The notes beneath the pieces were generated by a model. It had not been told where the DNA came from. It ran no database searches and was given only the letters and a program-made list of their open reading frames with translations. From Amoebophrya sp. A120 (lineage: Eukaryota > Sar > Dinophyceae > Syndiniales > Amoebophryaceae), in the NCBI GenBank assembly GCA_905178155.1, contig CAJINV010000014.1:248001-312000 (forward strand): DNA of 64,000 nt, written 5' to 3'. How positions within the stretch are numbered: position 1 is the first letter of the stretch; each line of letters opens with the position of its first letter. Shown here piece after piece: positions 12,230 to 22,600 of the stretch. The translations under genes and the position numbers were made by a program.

Positions 12230-13303
12230 TTACTGATTGTCGTCTGCCACGTGTCCAGTCTGCCGCAGAACTTCAAACGGCACCAAGGCGCATCCGTGCA
12301 ACGATTTGCACTGTTTGGGCTTCGGAATGTCGCGGCAGTGGAGAAGCAAAAACTCGGCGTCGTCGTGCTTATAGGTTTTGCCGCCCGACCTGTCGTGTTT
12401 GCAGATTGGCAATTTGGCTTTTTCGCATGCAGCGAGCATCAGGTTGGCAAAACTATCGTCACGAATGGTAGCAACGTAACTATACCGCTTCAGCGAGCAG
12501 CGGAGGCTCAACTGTTCGCCACGTCCGGTCCGCGGGTACATCAGCTTCTCTTGCACCAGGTGCCGAAGGTCGGGATTCGTCCGATCATACAAGACGCCAT
12601 CAGCTACACCAAATTCCTTCGGCGGCGGAGCATAGATGAGGTTCGAGCCTCGAATTTCATCGAGGAACAAATCACGGGCGGACTTTTCCATCAGTGTCTG
12701 CTGACTGTATGCGCACAGGATGGCACTAGTGCCCGTGTGATGGGTAACGAAGGGCCCCTTCCACAACTGCTTCAACTTTTGCGGTGCCTGGTCGCTGGAA
12801 ACGATGCCGGAATTGATGTTGAACTTCTCGTAGTCCTTGACCCTATGAACTGCTTCGATAAATAGTTTTGTCGTGTCCAATACATCGACTCCGATCAGGA
12901 TGCTTCCATGTAGCCGCTCTTGTTCATTATTTAAAATGAAACGCAGCCGACGGTCAAAAGCATCATCCCAGCACTCGGTGGACTTGAGTTGCACCGACAT
13001 GAAATATTCATCGTCCAGGTTGTCAACCGTCGGTGCACGGGTTACCGGGCGAATAAATAAATCGCTTGCACTTTCAAAAACGGCGTGCACTTCGAAAGTA
13101 TTGCTGAGCACTGCAGTGAACTCGCGCACAGAGGCCTTCTCGATTTCTTTCGGTTGTGTTCCCATTGTCTCGCGCAAAGCCACCACCTCGCTCCAATCGC
13201 TGCAATGAGTACGATGCTGAGAAAGTAACGCAATACAACTGCTCGCGAGGGGTCTTAAATCACGTCGGGGACTCTGACGCTTTTTTGTATTTGAAACCAT
13301 CAC
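12230..13303 (-). CDS. Hypothetical protein, possible PD-(D/E)XK-type nuclease fold
   Basis: Single exon of 357 codons, unusual beside intron-rich neighbours. The start is either 13303 or the in-frame ATG before GTQPKEIEK near 13166. Residues about 60-125 contain FEVHAVFESASDLFIRP and then EYFMSVQLKST. A strand with Asp followed by a strand ending Q-x-K is the pattern of the PD-(D/E)XK endonuclease superfamily; this is an inference from pattern only. The C-terminal half has a Cys/His-rich stretch (ACEKAKLPICKHD, LLHCR). No transmembrane segment. Lack of introns, unknown family and a possible nuclease core make a mobile-element or transferred origin conceivable, but no TIR or duplication was found around it. 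Confidence 0.6.
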   Translation of the reverse strand: MMVSNTKKRQSPRRDLRPLASSCIALLSQHRTHCSDWSEVVALRETMGTQPKEIEKASVREFTAVLSNTFEVHAVFESASDLFIRPVTRAPTVDNLDDEYFMSVQLKSTECWDDAFDRRLRFILNNEQERLHGSILIGVDVLDTTKLFIEAVHRVKDYEKFNINSGIVSSDQAPQKLKQLWKGPFVTHHTGTSAILCAYSQQTLMEKSARDLFLDEIRGSNLIYAPPPKEFGVADGVLYDRTNPDLRHLVQEKLMYPRTGRGEQLSLRCSLKRYSYVATIRDDSFANLMLAACEKAKLPICKHDRSGGKTYKHDDAEFLLLHCRDIPKPKQCKSLHGCALVPFEVLRQTGHVADDNQ

Positions 13304-13665
13304 AGTCCAATCATAAATGCAACCAGCCAGTTCCTCGCAAATGCATCAACCCGAAATAATCTTTCCTCTCCATAGACCGACTTCGTGACATTGTTTTTTT
13401 GGTGTATCAAATCAATTCATAACCGACCAGCTGCAGGACCTACAGGAGAAGTAGCATCGCATACAGACTTAGCAACAGCACATGCAATTTCATGACAAAA
13501 AATGGCCTTCTTCCCAGCATCGTCATGCAGTCGCTCCCGCGTTACGACACACATCCACAAGGGTCGATCCTACTAGCTAATTAACTAGCTATAGCATGCA
13601 TATTAACATACCTATTTTAATGTTAAATCGATAAGCAGCATACCGTTTTTGAAAATAAATAAGAT
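13304..13665. other. Intergenic, with right copy of inverted repeat
   Basis: No gene seen. Most of 13527-13665 belongs to the inverted repeat shared with 2535-2692. Confidence 0.5.
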
Positions 13666-13686
13666 TTAATTTTTGAGCACGTTATA
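13527..13686 (-). repeat. Inverted repeat, partner of 2535-2692
   Basis: Reverse complement of 2535-2692, about 11 kb away. It overlaps the last codons (YNVLKN) and stop of the SGNH-like gene, so this copy is probably the original 3' end. Confidence 0.8.
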
Positions 13687-16538
13687 CTTTATTAACCTCT
13701 TGGCTAAAGCCTCGCCCAAAACCCGTGAGCCTGCTTCGTTCAAATGCACGTGATCGAGAGCATGGAGTTGCATTGAAGAAGAGCTGCCGACGCCGGGTGG
13801 AGCTGCGTGGTTGTTTCGCCGCTTGCCTTATGAATTGCAAATATGTCTCGGTCTGGAGCAAGATTCTGAGACTTGTCACGCACGTTTTGCACGAGCCATC
13901 ATGTCCTCTGTGATGCATGCCCTAGCATCACAGATTTTTTGAGGGCTTCTTGATGCCTATTCCGCCCTCCCCGCGTAGCAAAAATAGCATTCCCTTTGCT
14001 GCTCATGCAATACAGATTTTTTTTGGAATCCAAATGCAGCATCACAAGTTCATCCACTTTTCCGGACCGCCCAAACACATTTGCATTTTATATGCCTAGC
14101 ACTTTGCGTCGACTGATTTCCCGTATTTTCACAACAACACAACCTTCGTCCAGCATGGAATCTTCTGTGTCATGATCCGCGCTAGCACTTCTACCAGCAG
14201 CTGCAAGACCAGAAGCGTGGCCACGAGGTGCCGCTACTAAATTCAATCCCCGGAGAAAGTCGCTGCGCTCTGTCCCTGCTTTGGCTCGGAAAAGCGTCAC
14301 CATTCGCGCCCAGTGGTCCTCTGACAAAATTGTTGCTAGGTCAATGTCAACGCTTTTGTTTTTGTTCGCATCCTTGGAGAAAGCACGGCGTAGGACCGAT
14401 TTGAAGAAGGGTCCCTCGGGTGGTCCGAGCGCGAGTGCGAGTAGGTGGATCGTGATCCTTGCGTTCTTGCCCCCTGCAGCGGGGACGAGCTCTCGGCTAT
14501 GATTCTGTATCTGTTCTACTTCCGCAAGCTGCTGACCCATGATCTGTGCTACGCTCGGAGCTCCTCGACCTTGGCCGTTCGTCTTCCGCTCGCCGAGTTC
14601 TTCTTGTGGCTCCTCGCTAGTACAGCTACAGGCTTGACCCGTCAAAAACTTCAGGTATTTCCGCAAGTGTCTTTGCATCAATTCTCTATAAAGCTCTTCC
14701 AACTTTTCCGGCCAGGTCAATGACGTTTGCAAGATTTTGCGCTTCAAAGCGTCCTGCTGGTCAGCAGCTCCAGCACGACTCTGTTCCTCGTCCAGTTCGG
14801 GGAAATGCCTGCTGATGAACGTTTTCAAGATGTCAGGATACACCAATTCGCTCCAACCGAGGTGCAAGACGATAGCGTCGCCCCTTTGTATATTTTGGCG
14901 CACAGCAACGTCGTTTTTCACTTTCGACGTGAGCTTTCTGGTAGAGCTGGAAGCTGCGTCCTGAGATGTATCACCAGCCCTGGCAGCTGCAGACAAAAAG
15001 CCCGCCGCTGAGCTGCTCCGACTTTGGTGAACTGATGTGCCTCCTTCCATAAAATAAATTCGGTCTTGTAAAGAACTCCCGGCCTCCGCTGCCATCACGA
15101 CCTGCTTCGTGCCCACTTTCGCAGCCGATGGAAGCGTCAGAACTGAAATCGACAAAGAAAGTTGCAAAAAATGCATAAAATATTGCCATGCTTTTGCTCA
15201 TACACGAACTGCCTGCATAGCAAGACACGTGAATGAGAGCGATTGCAAGCCTCTTCGGGATCGGGGCTCTTGGAGATAGAGCTGCTAAAAGTAGTACGAC
15301 AGACGGCGTCTTCTTTCCCCGCGAAACAGCCTGGCTCATTGGATTTCGGTGCTTCCAAAATTTGCCATGCGTCGCTTAGAAAGTAAAATTGGCAGCCTAA
15401 GAGACTGGTGGCGCGGCTTGGTCTTGGAATAATTTTGTGCATTACAACATGTTTCACTTTTGTGAATTTTAAACCTGGCACTACTTCCATACAGTGTCGC
15501 CTCGACCGGGTGCAGATCTAGTGGGAACCTCGTCGTCCAGCAGGAAGAAGTTGATCCAGTACGTATCCACAGTAAATTTCCCATACGTGTACAAATGCGA
15601 TCTCTGCATGACAAAACTCAGCTTCCATACTGGTTTAGCTTTAGCATGACAAGTGCTGCACTTAAATAAATTGACGAAATTTGATGTGACGGTGCATGAT
15701 TTTGCACCAGATGTATCATCAATGGGTAAATTTGTATTGCATCTGCATAGTACGCAATATCAGGCAGCTGGTACTCCATGAACAGGCCATAGGTCTCTCC
15801 GAGCGCCGTGGTCGTGCTTTGTTTCATCGATGACGATGGCCCTCGTACTTGTATACTTGATGCACTTGCACTTGCAGCACTGCTTCTATAATAATCACTT
15901 CGTCCTAGATACCCACTATTGTCGAGAAACCCATCCCCCACCAGGAAAATCAGCGCATCGACGCGGAACCTCTCGCCGCCGATACCTTTCCCATGCCGCA
16001 AATTTTTCGCGATCTGGCTGACGAGAGTGCCACTGTGCCGGTTTTCGGCTCCATGCGTGCTGTCGGCATAGTACCTGTCGGCATCGATTTGCGTTAGGGG
16101 GACAGTCAGTCGCGCATGAGCTGCGGCATTCGTAGTTCCGCTGCTGCCACCAGGAGCAAGGACCGTGGTTCCTCCGCTGGGAGTTCTTGCACTCGTTGTT
16201 GAGCTTTCCTCATCGTTCTTGATCTGCAAAACGAGTCCCACAATTTGGCACACTACCCCCACCACCCAACAGATGATGAGGAAGATAGTCAGAAATTGGC
16301 AGCAGCAGTCTTTCACCTTCTGTGTGTCAACATCGTCATTCTTGGCGCCGCAGCACGTCCTGCTGTACTTTTGCGGTGCTGGTCTTCGGTGATCATCTTC
16401 TTTATCCTCAGTTGCAGCTCGGTCGTTTTTGTTTTTCTTCTTGGGCTGCTTCTTCTTCTTGTAATCCATCCTTTGCTGGGATGTGGATGAATCTTCCGCC
16501 TCTTCGGCTGTGCCGGGTATGATCCGGCTCCTGTGCAA
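13666..16538 (-). CDS. Membrane-anchored SGNH/GDSL-like protein with altered active site
   Basis: The fold is that of SGNH hydrolases (lipases and carbohydrate esterases). N-terminal Lys-rich cytosolic segment, then one membrane helix near residues 83-107 (FLTIFLIICWVVGVVC), then block I (LIFLVGDGFLDNSGYL), a block III strand (DAIVLHLGWSEL) and block V with the Asp-x-x-His pair (DHVHLNEAGSRVLGEAL). Known family: block I is normally GDS with the nucleophilic Ser, block III normally GxND. Here Ser is Gly and Asn-Asp is Ser-Glu, so hydrolysis is doubtful although the C-terminal Asp/His pair is kept. Exons: 16538-15750, 15563 to about 15487, about 15150 to 14093, 13828-13666. Two introners (D and C) are removed in frame; the intron between 15487 and 15150 ends in TTTCAG but its donor is unclear. 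Confidence 0.7.
13829..14092. mobile_element. Introner, family C, exact TSD TGCCT
   Basis: Ends carry the family C TCTGGGTCTGG-type repeats, somewhat diverged. TGCCT at 13824-13828 and 14093-14097. Removal joins RRKVLG to KRRNNH. With this duplication a GC-AG boundary is possible in the sense strand. Confidence 0.9.
15564..15749. mobile_element. Introner, family D, exact TSD GTACG
   Basis: 186 bp from TATCCACAGTAAATTTCCC to its inverted copy. GTACG at 15559-15563 and 15750-15754. Removal gives QLPDIAYWINFFLLDDE in frame. Confidence 0.95.
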
Positions 16539-16806
16539 ATCTTCTACTCTTCCGCCCCGCCCACAATTACAACTTACTCCTCTAGTAGTTCTGGCGCGCG
16601 CGCTTTCATTTTGATCTTTATTTTATGATACAGTGACTTACGCATCAACTACATCTTGTTGATAATCTATCAATCCACAACATCTTCTGTGGCTACTAGC
16701 GCTTGTGCGCAGGGACGACCTTTTTCTTTTGTTTCTTCTTTTTGATGCAGGACTGTATAAAATCATCATGACAGAGTTGTCTACTGCTTCTAGCACAACT
16801 CCACCA

Positions 16807-16878
16807 TCAAGAAAGTGAAACGGTCAAAATCTCATCGCCAAAAAAAGTCCCGACTCCGCCGGAGCCGTCCGGCCTTCG

Positions 16879-16915
<37 letters not shown>

Positions 16916-17905
16916 GTCATGCTTGATTTTCGACGTAACAAGCCTGGGCTGGTGCTGGGGACATCGTAAAAGTTTCTGCACAGGATATAATCACGAACGC
17001 CGTCGCTGCTGCAGGTGCCCACGACATGGACATGCATCTTCGCCTTCTTGCGCCGGCCCTTTTTGTAGTTCTTCGTGCTTGTGTTCTTCTCCTGGGCCGA
17101 CGTGGTCCCAATGTAGCCCGGCTCCACCGGGGGATCTCCGCTTAACGCAGTCAGGGCCGATATTGTGAATCCTTTTGCAACAACATCTTCTACCTCATCC
17201 GCCACGTCTCCGGTGTTTCCATGAGCATGATCTCCTGTGTCTTCGATAAGAAGTGTGCTCTCAGAAGAGTCATTTATTTCTGCGTCTTTCATCGCATCAA
17301 GACCAAGAGCAAGAGCCTCCTGGTTCTCCTCCCTGACGTAGAGGCGCTCCTCCTTCACGCACGCTTGATTCATCTCGGGTGCACAAACGCAAAGATCCTT
17401 GTCCTCCTCGCTCGCTATTTCTCTTCCGCTTCCACGACTGGAGTAGATATGGGAGTGTCAGGATTGAAATGGACAAAGTTGAAATAACCTGTAACGCATA
17501 ATTATGAAGTCGATACCAATCGGACCCACAGTTTCTAGTCGGCGCATGACCATTCTTTTCCGTGCCGGAAGCCACTTTGTCGCGCTGTTTAGGGCACAGG
17601 GCGGGCTCCCCTCTGTCATGCTAGTCAGCAGCCTAATTATCAACCCTTACCAGCACTAAGATCTGCCTCCACTGCGTCTTCTGCACTAGACAAGGCAATT
17701 TTTGCGTTGCATTTTATGCATGACCACAAACTATTACTATTTCAACTTCGACGATTTCGAACCAGACACCTCCATGATAGGAGATCATTGCCGAGTAATC
17801 GCCCACGTCGACTTCGCTGGACGCGGCTACGACGGGGAGGGGAACCATAGGAAGGGAACTCCGCTTCCTTCTGCGTTGTCGTTGATGACGCCGTTGCGTT
17901 GGGAA
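16807..17905 (-). CDS. Hypothetical protein, incompletely resolved exons
   Basis: Not recognised. The last exon (about 17430-16807) encodes an acidic stretch (LIEDTGDHAHGN, DVADEVEDV), a Lys-rich stretch (KNYKKGRRKKAK) and a poly-Met run made by a CAT microsatellite at 16877-16920. Upstream exon-like segments near 17510-17620, 17656-17685 and 17740-17900 (GDYSAMISYHGGVWFEIVE) have plausible GT and AG boundaries, but the joins are not certain. It may be a lineage-specific gene; the exon structure needs transcript data. Confidence 0.35.
16877..16920. repeat. Trinucleotide microsatellite (CAT)n
   Basis: About a dozen CAT units; read on the minus strand it yields a Met run in the adjoining open frame. 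Confidence 0.95.
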
Positions 17906-17944
17906 GCTGCACTTCTCAAAGTGGATATTGTTTTTTTATAGACA

Positions 17945-19448
17945 AGTAGCACGTAGTAGGCTTGTTCTGCCGCTGACGCACGATACCGATAGCAACAAGA
18001 AAAATGCAAAATTGTTTTTAAAATAAAAGGAAATCGAAGTAGTAATATAGTCGCATAACTCTCAGAACAAACAACGTCCCCTAGGATGTCCTGACGATCT
18101 TCACAGAAATGTTCTAACATCATCGTGGTCTGAAAATCTTTTGTCGGCCCAGAAGTAAGTACCTACCACCCACAGTAATATGTGCGCAGATGATTTCCAT
18201 CCTAGCGGAAACTGAGCTTGCAAGAAATTTCCTCCACGAAGGCCCGTGAGTATTCTTTTATCGTCTGTTTGTTAGTTTGTACAAAAGTTTACAGATCGTT
18301 CGGGACATGATCTCGGCAAGTACTCACGCATCAATGTAAAAACTCTTCAACATTAAAATCAAATTGTCCTCCAGGGTGGTTGTAGATTGTAGTGTAAGAC
18401 GGCAAGCGTTTGCTTCTCTTTTTTCACTAGCTCTATTCATAAAGCGGTTTAGTAGTTTAGGTTTACGTTTTTTCTGACGTGCGAGCCCGACCTTGTGTTT
18501 GTCCTTCTTCGTCAAATGACGCAAATACTTTTACGAAGTAGTCAGCAGTTGGTACAGTAAGTGGCGTGAAACACTGTAATCCTCACTGAGCTGGGGGTTA
18601 AACAACCGATCTGAAATTGATGGACTTGCACTCTGTTGAAACCTAATTAAAGATCCACACGAGGAGCCGTGGATGAATCTTGGTCTTTTGTAGAAGTAGA
18701 TTTTGAGACCTCTTTCTCGTTGGTCCTTACCTGTGAATAGCTAGTGGCAGTCAAACAGACGCAGATGGTTTCTCGAACAAGACCTGCTTGAAAGTAAAAA
18801 AATCACAAACACTTGATTCCTTGCTAGCAACCTCACACAGATGAAGATGATCAACAAAAACACATTTATTCCGAAAGAACAACGCTAAAACGTTTCGTGT
18901 CTGCAAACAGAAGCGATCGATGATGGCTTTTTTCGCTGAACAAAAAGAGACAAGCCCCTGGAAGTACTGTTGGACTTCTCAGAGGGCAACTTCAAAAGGC
19001 AGGCTGACCGAGGGTGGAACAGGCCGCGCTGTCAGTAGCAGCCGTGCCCTGCTGCGCAGTGCTATTTTCAACAAAGAGACTGCGGCGCCGAAAAACAGGG
19101 AAAAGGAGAATTAGAAACCAAGCAAAAAATAACCACATCCGAGTGCGACTTATCTCCTGTCGTTTTTGCGAGTTGAATGGACCAGATGAGGTCGTGGTGT
19201 CAGTGGTACTTTAGAAAGCGCTCGACCCGCTAGGACTTAGATCACCACAAGGATGATCTTAAAGATCCCAGTCCTCGTCGCGGCGCAAGTAGAACGAGAG
19301 CGATTTAGGAAGTACTTAGACCGACATCAAGATCTTGTCGTGAGTAAATTGCACGCGACGTTGTAGTAGTTTCGGGCCGTCTCATAAGTCTTTCCCACAT
19401 CCACCAAAACTCGTCCCCGCTCTGCTCCAACGCACCACTGCCTTCACG
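17945..19448. other. Region with no gene recognised
   Basis: Short open frames on both strands show no conserved motif. A basic minus-strand frame at 18324-18524 has no family resemblance that can be supported. Confidence 0.45.
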
Positions 19449-19683
19449 TATGGCGTTCTCAAATGTTACATTCTCAGCTGCTACATGATTTGCAATGCAA
19501 AAGCACAAGCAAAATCGACACGATCAAGCTGCTTCGCGTGACAAATTATCGAAGAGCCAAACAGGATGAGAATCTGTGCCAGATCTGTCACGCAAGACGT
19601 GCAAGGTCACCCCTTTCACTTTTGCCATTCTTGCTTCGCAAATTCATGCAACAGTTGAGAATGTAACAGTTGAGAGCGCCATA
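19449..19683. mobile_element. Family H element just 3' of the J-domain gene stop
   Basis: 235 bp from TATGGCGTTCTCAAATGTTA to the inverted copy ending GAGCGCCATA. Flanks TCACG and TCGCG, one mismatch. It lies beyond the stop at 19694, so it is either in the 3' UTR or an unspliced insertion; frame cannot be tested. Confidence 0.85.
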
Positions 19684-19693
19684 TCGCGACCTC

Positions 19694-22600
19694 CTACCGT
19701 CTCCCCCCGCCCGCACCTCCGGTCGAGGCCCTTTTCGCGTTGCCAGAGCTAGGTGGGGGCCGCCGGTTAACGGCCGCGGATTTTTTCTGGTAGGCCTGCA
19801 GATAGTCCAGTGCGTCCTTGATCTTCTGGAACATTCGCGTCGCGTATGAGCGTGCACAACTGCAACCCCTCGTTCTCGTTTGTATTTCTTCATGCAAAAT
19901 TCACAATCCATATCCATATTCAGTTGCTCCTGCCTTGTGTCTTCACTACTGTGCGCGATGACACATTCCGGAAGGAGCGGGGTCAACAGTACTACGATCC
20001 GCGCATGGGGAACTTGTCATGCACAGGCACCACATGTTGGGCTGGTGTTTGTATTGCAGCTCATCATGCCTCCAACATGCAAATGACCAAGCAGAGGGGT
20101 ATTAGTAGTTCTGCGCCACTGTCATACCGCGTCCTCCGTGTAGCCATGGTTTTGCTGGCGGTCCGGATGCCACTCGAGCGCCTTCTTCCGGTATCGAAAG
20201 GAAAAATCCCCCCTCCCCATATCCAAACGGAATTTCTGATTTTGGAAGGCTAAGGGCAGGGCGTCCCTTTAACGAAATCCAGTACAAACTTTGAACCGCG
20301 TACCCGGTAAACGTCATGAAGGAATTTTGGACAGCGCGATTGCTACCGAGAGACAACAGCATCAACTCCTGGGACGGCTGCGACGTGAGTTGTGTTGTTA
20401 TCTAGGTAGAAATAGCGTTGTACAAATTTCGTTCAAAAACACCGAGGGGACCAAAAAGAAAAGTAAGTGTGTGAAAAACGAAAACTAGAAGTCCTACTGT
20501 AAAAGAAACACCCTAAAAGATGTGTCACGTTCTATTGTAGCTTTGAAAAACCCCTCCATCCAGAGTGGTGCAGTCACCGGGCTAACCACATCGGGGGCTT
20601 GCATGCAAACGGCCAGAACCCACAGATATTCGCATCACACAGGGACAAGCATTACAGGGCCCGGAGGTGGGAATCAACCTCAAACCCAGAGAGAAAGTAA
20701 CCACATGACCAAGCGCCAAACGGAATTTCTGATGCTGGATCTGTGTACACAAATCAGGTTTGTATTGCAGAGAGGCATTGCGGCCAGATCCCCAGGCTGG
20801 GTAGGGGCGTCTTAGTCTAGTTGCGCAGCACGGCAAGCGGCTCACTTTTAGGCCCAACAGCATGGCAAATCGCTTCCATACTGGGGCGGAAGCTTCTGCC
20901 CTTGTCTTCTTGCAAGACAAATGTGATTTGACCTCAAATCAGCAACGCAAATTTTCGGAAACATACCTTTTCGATATGGGAAGGGGGAGTTTTTCCTTTC
21001 AATATCCGGTAAGCTTTTTTCATAGCGGCTTCGTCGTAGCCCCCGACTTCCAAACCGAGGATCTCGCACGCCATCTTCTGACTGGAAATCGGCTCGTCAA
21101 AATCCAAGTCTGGCGGAACATCCGGGTGCCGGTCGGGTTTGGCCGACGAAGAAGATGTATGCACTGCAAAAGAAGTAATTATATCGTGATACTTGCAGTA
21201 GTTCTTGCAATCATGCAAGACAAATCTCGTGGCTCCTAAGGCATATTTAGAATGACAAACTCCACACATCATGCCGTAGTAAATTTGTGAAGAAGCAACT
21301 GTTGCAAAAGTTATAAATTACTCCTGGTGCGATACTTTTGCAGTTCGTAAGATGAAGAGGACTTTTTCGCGGCCCCCGGAGGTTTTGCGGCCGCACTTTT
21401 CGCTTGCTGCTTCGGGTCCTGGCCCTTGGCGTACCCGCCAGAGTCGGTGGAGGTGGTGGAAGCCCTGCCATGGTTATTTGTTGCGGACGAGGAACTTGTA
21501 GTTCCTCCTTGCTGTCCGCCTGAGCTCTGCTCTGCCTTCTTCGGCTCTTCCTTTTCCCTCTGGGCAAAAGTTGGCGTCTTTCCCGCGGCTTTCGGTTTTC
21601 TGACGCCAGACGCATCGTCCTCGTCTCCCGCAGTGTTGAACGACCGCCGGTTTTTCGCTTTGCTGTCTTGTATCCACAGTAAATTTCCCGTACACGTACA
21701 AATGCGGTCTCCGCATGACAAAACTTGGCCTCGATCCTAGTTTAGCATGACAAGTTTTACGCGCCAAATTGGTAAAATTTGTGATGCATCTTGTACATGT
21801 ACGGGAAATTTGTATTGCATATCTTGCTGCGAGGCATTACCACTGTTGTTCCGGTTGTACCCGCTCATGTTGCCCGCCTGGCTGTTCTATGGATTGCAAA
21901 TATGTCTGGGTCTGGAAGAGCCAAACTTGTGATGCTGCATTTGGATGCTATAAAAAATCTGTATTGCATGAGCAGCAAGAGGAGTCAAATTTGGCTACGC
22001 GGAGAGGGCATTTGTCATGCAGGATGCGCATCGATAAGCGCTCAAAAAATCTGTGATGCTATGGCAATAATCAGAGACATCATGGATCATCGAAAATGTG
22101 CATGACAGACTTCTCCTCTTCCAGACCCAGACACTTTTGCATTTGATATGTTCCGGTCGCGCTCCTCCTCGCGCTGCAGCCGTTTTTTGTTCTGGATGTG
22201 CTTCATTTGTTGCAAAAGAAACTCGACGTCGTAATTGAGCTCGTACTCCCGCACCTCGTTGATATGGATCGCAAAAGTATATGAATCGCACTCGTGGTAC
22301 ACGTACGAAATCGCAATCATGCGTGACAGATTTGGTATGTTTCCTAGTACCTGGCTAAAATAACGCATGACAAACTTCACCTTTAATTTATTCTTCTGAA
22401 GAAAAAATGTCCTGCGAGTGGTTCTACGAACAGTACGATAGTACTGATTATACTTCTGCAACGCATACTCAATAAGCATCTGCAGTTGGTCCTCATCTTC
22501 GTCTTTCAGGGCGTGGGAAAGCGCAGCGTCGAGTATCCAAAGGTGGGAGAATCCTCTACTTCTCACAACAGGAGCAATTGAAAAAAGTCAAAAGGTTACA

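Noticed and set aside
16807-16950. Poly-Met run as a protein feature
   Set aside because: It is the translation of a CAT microsatellite and may not be translated in that frame.
18324-18524. Basic small protein on the minus strand
   Set aside because: Lys/Arg-rich frame of 66 codons without recognisable family, start context or splice evidence.
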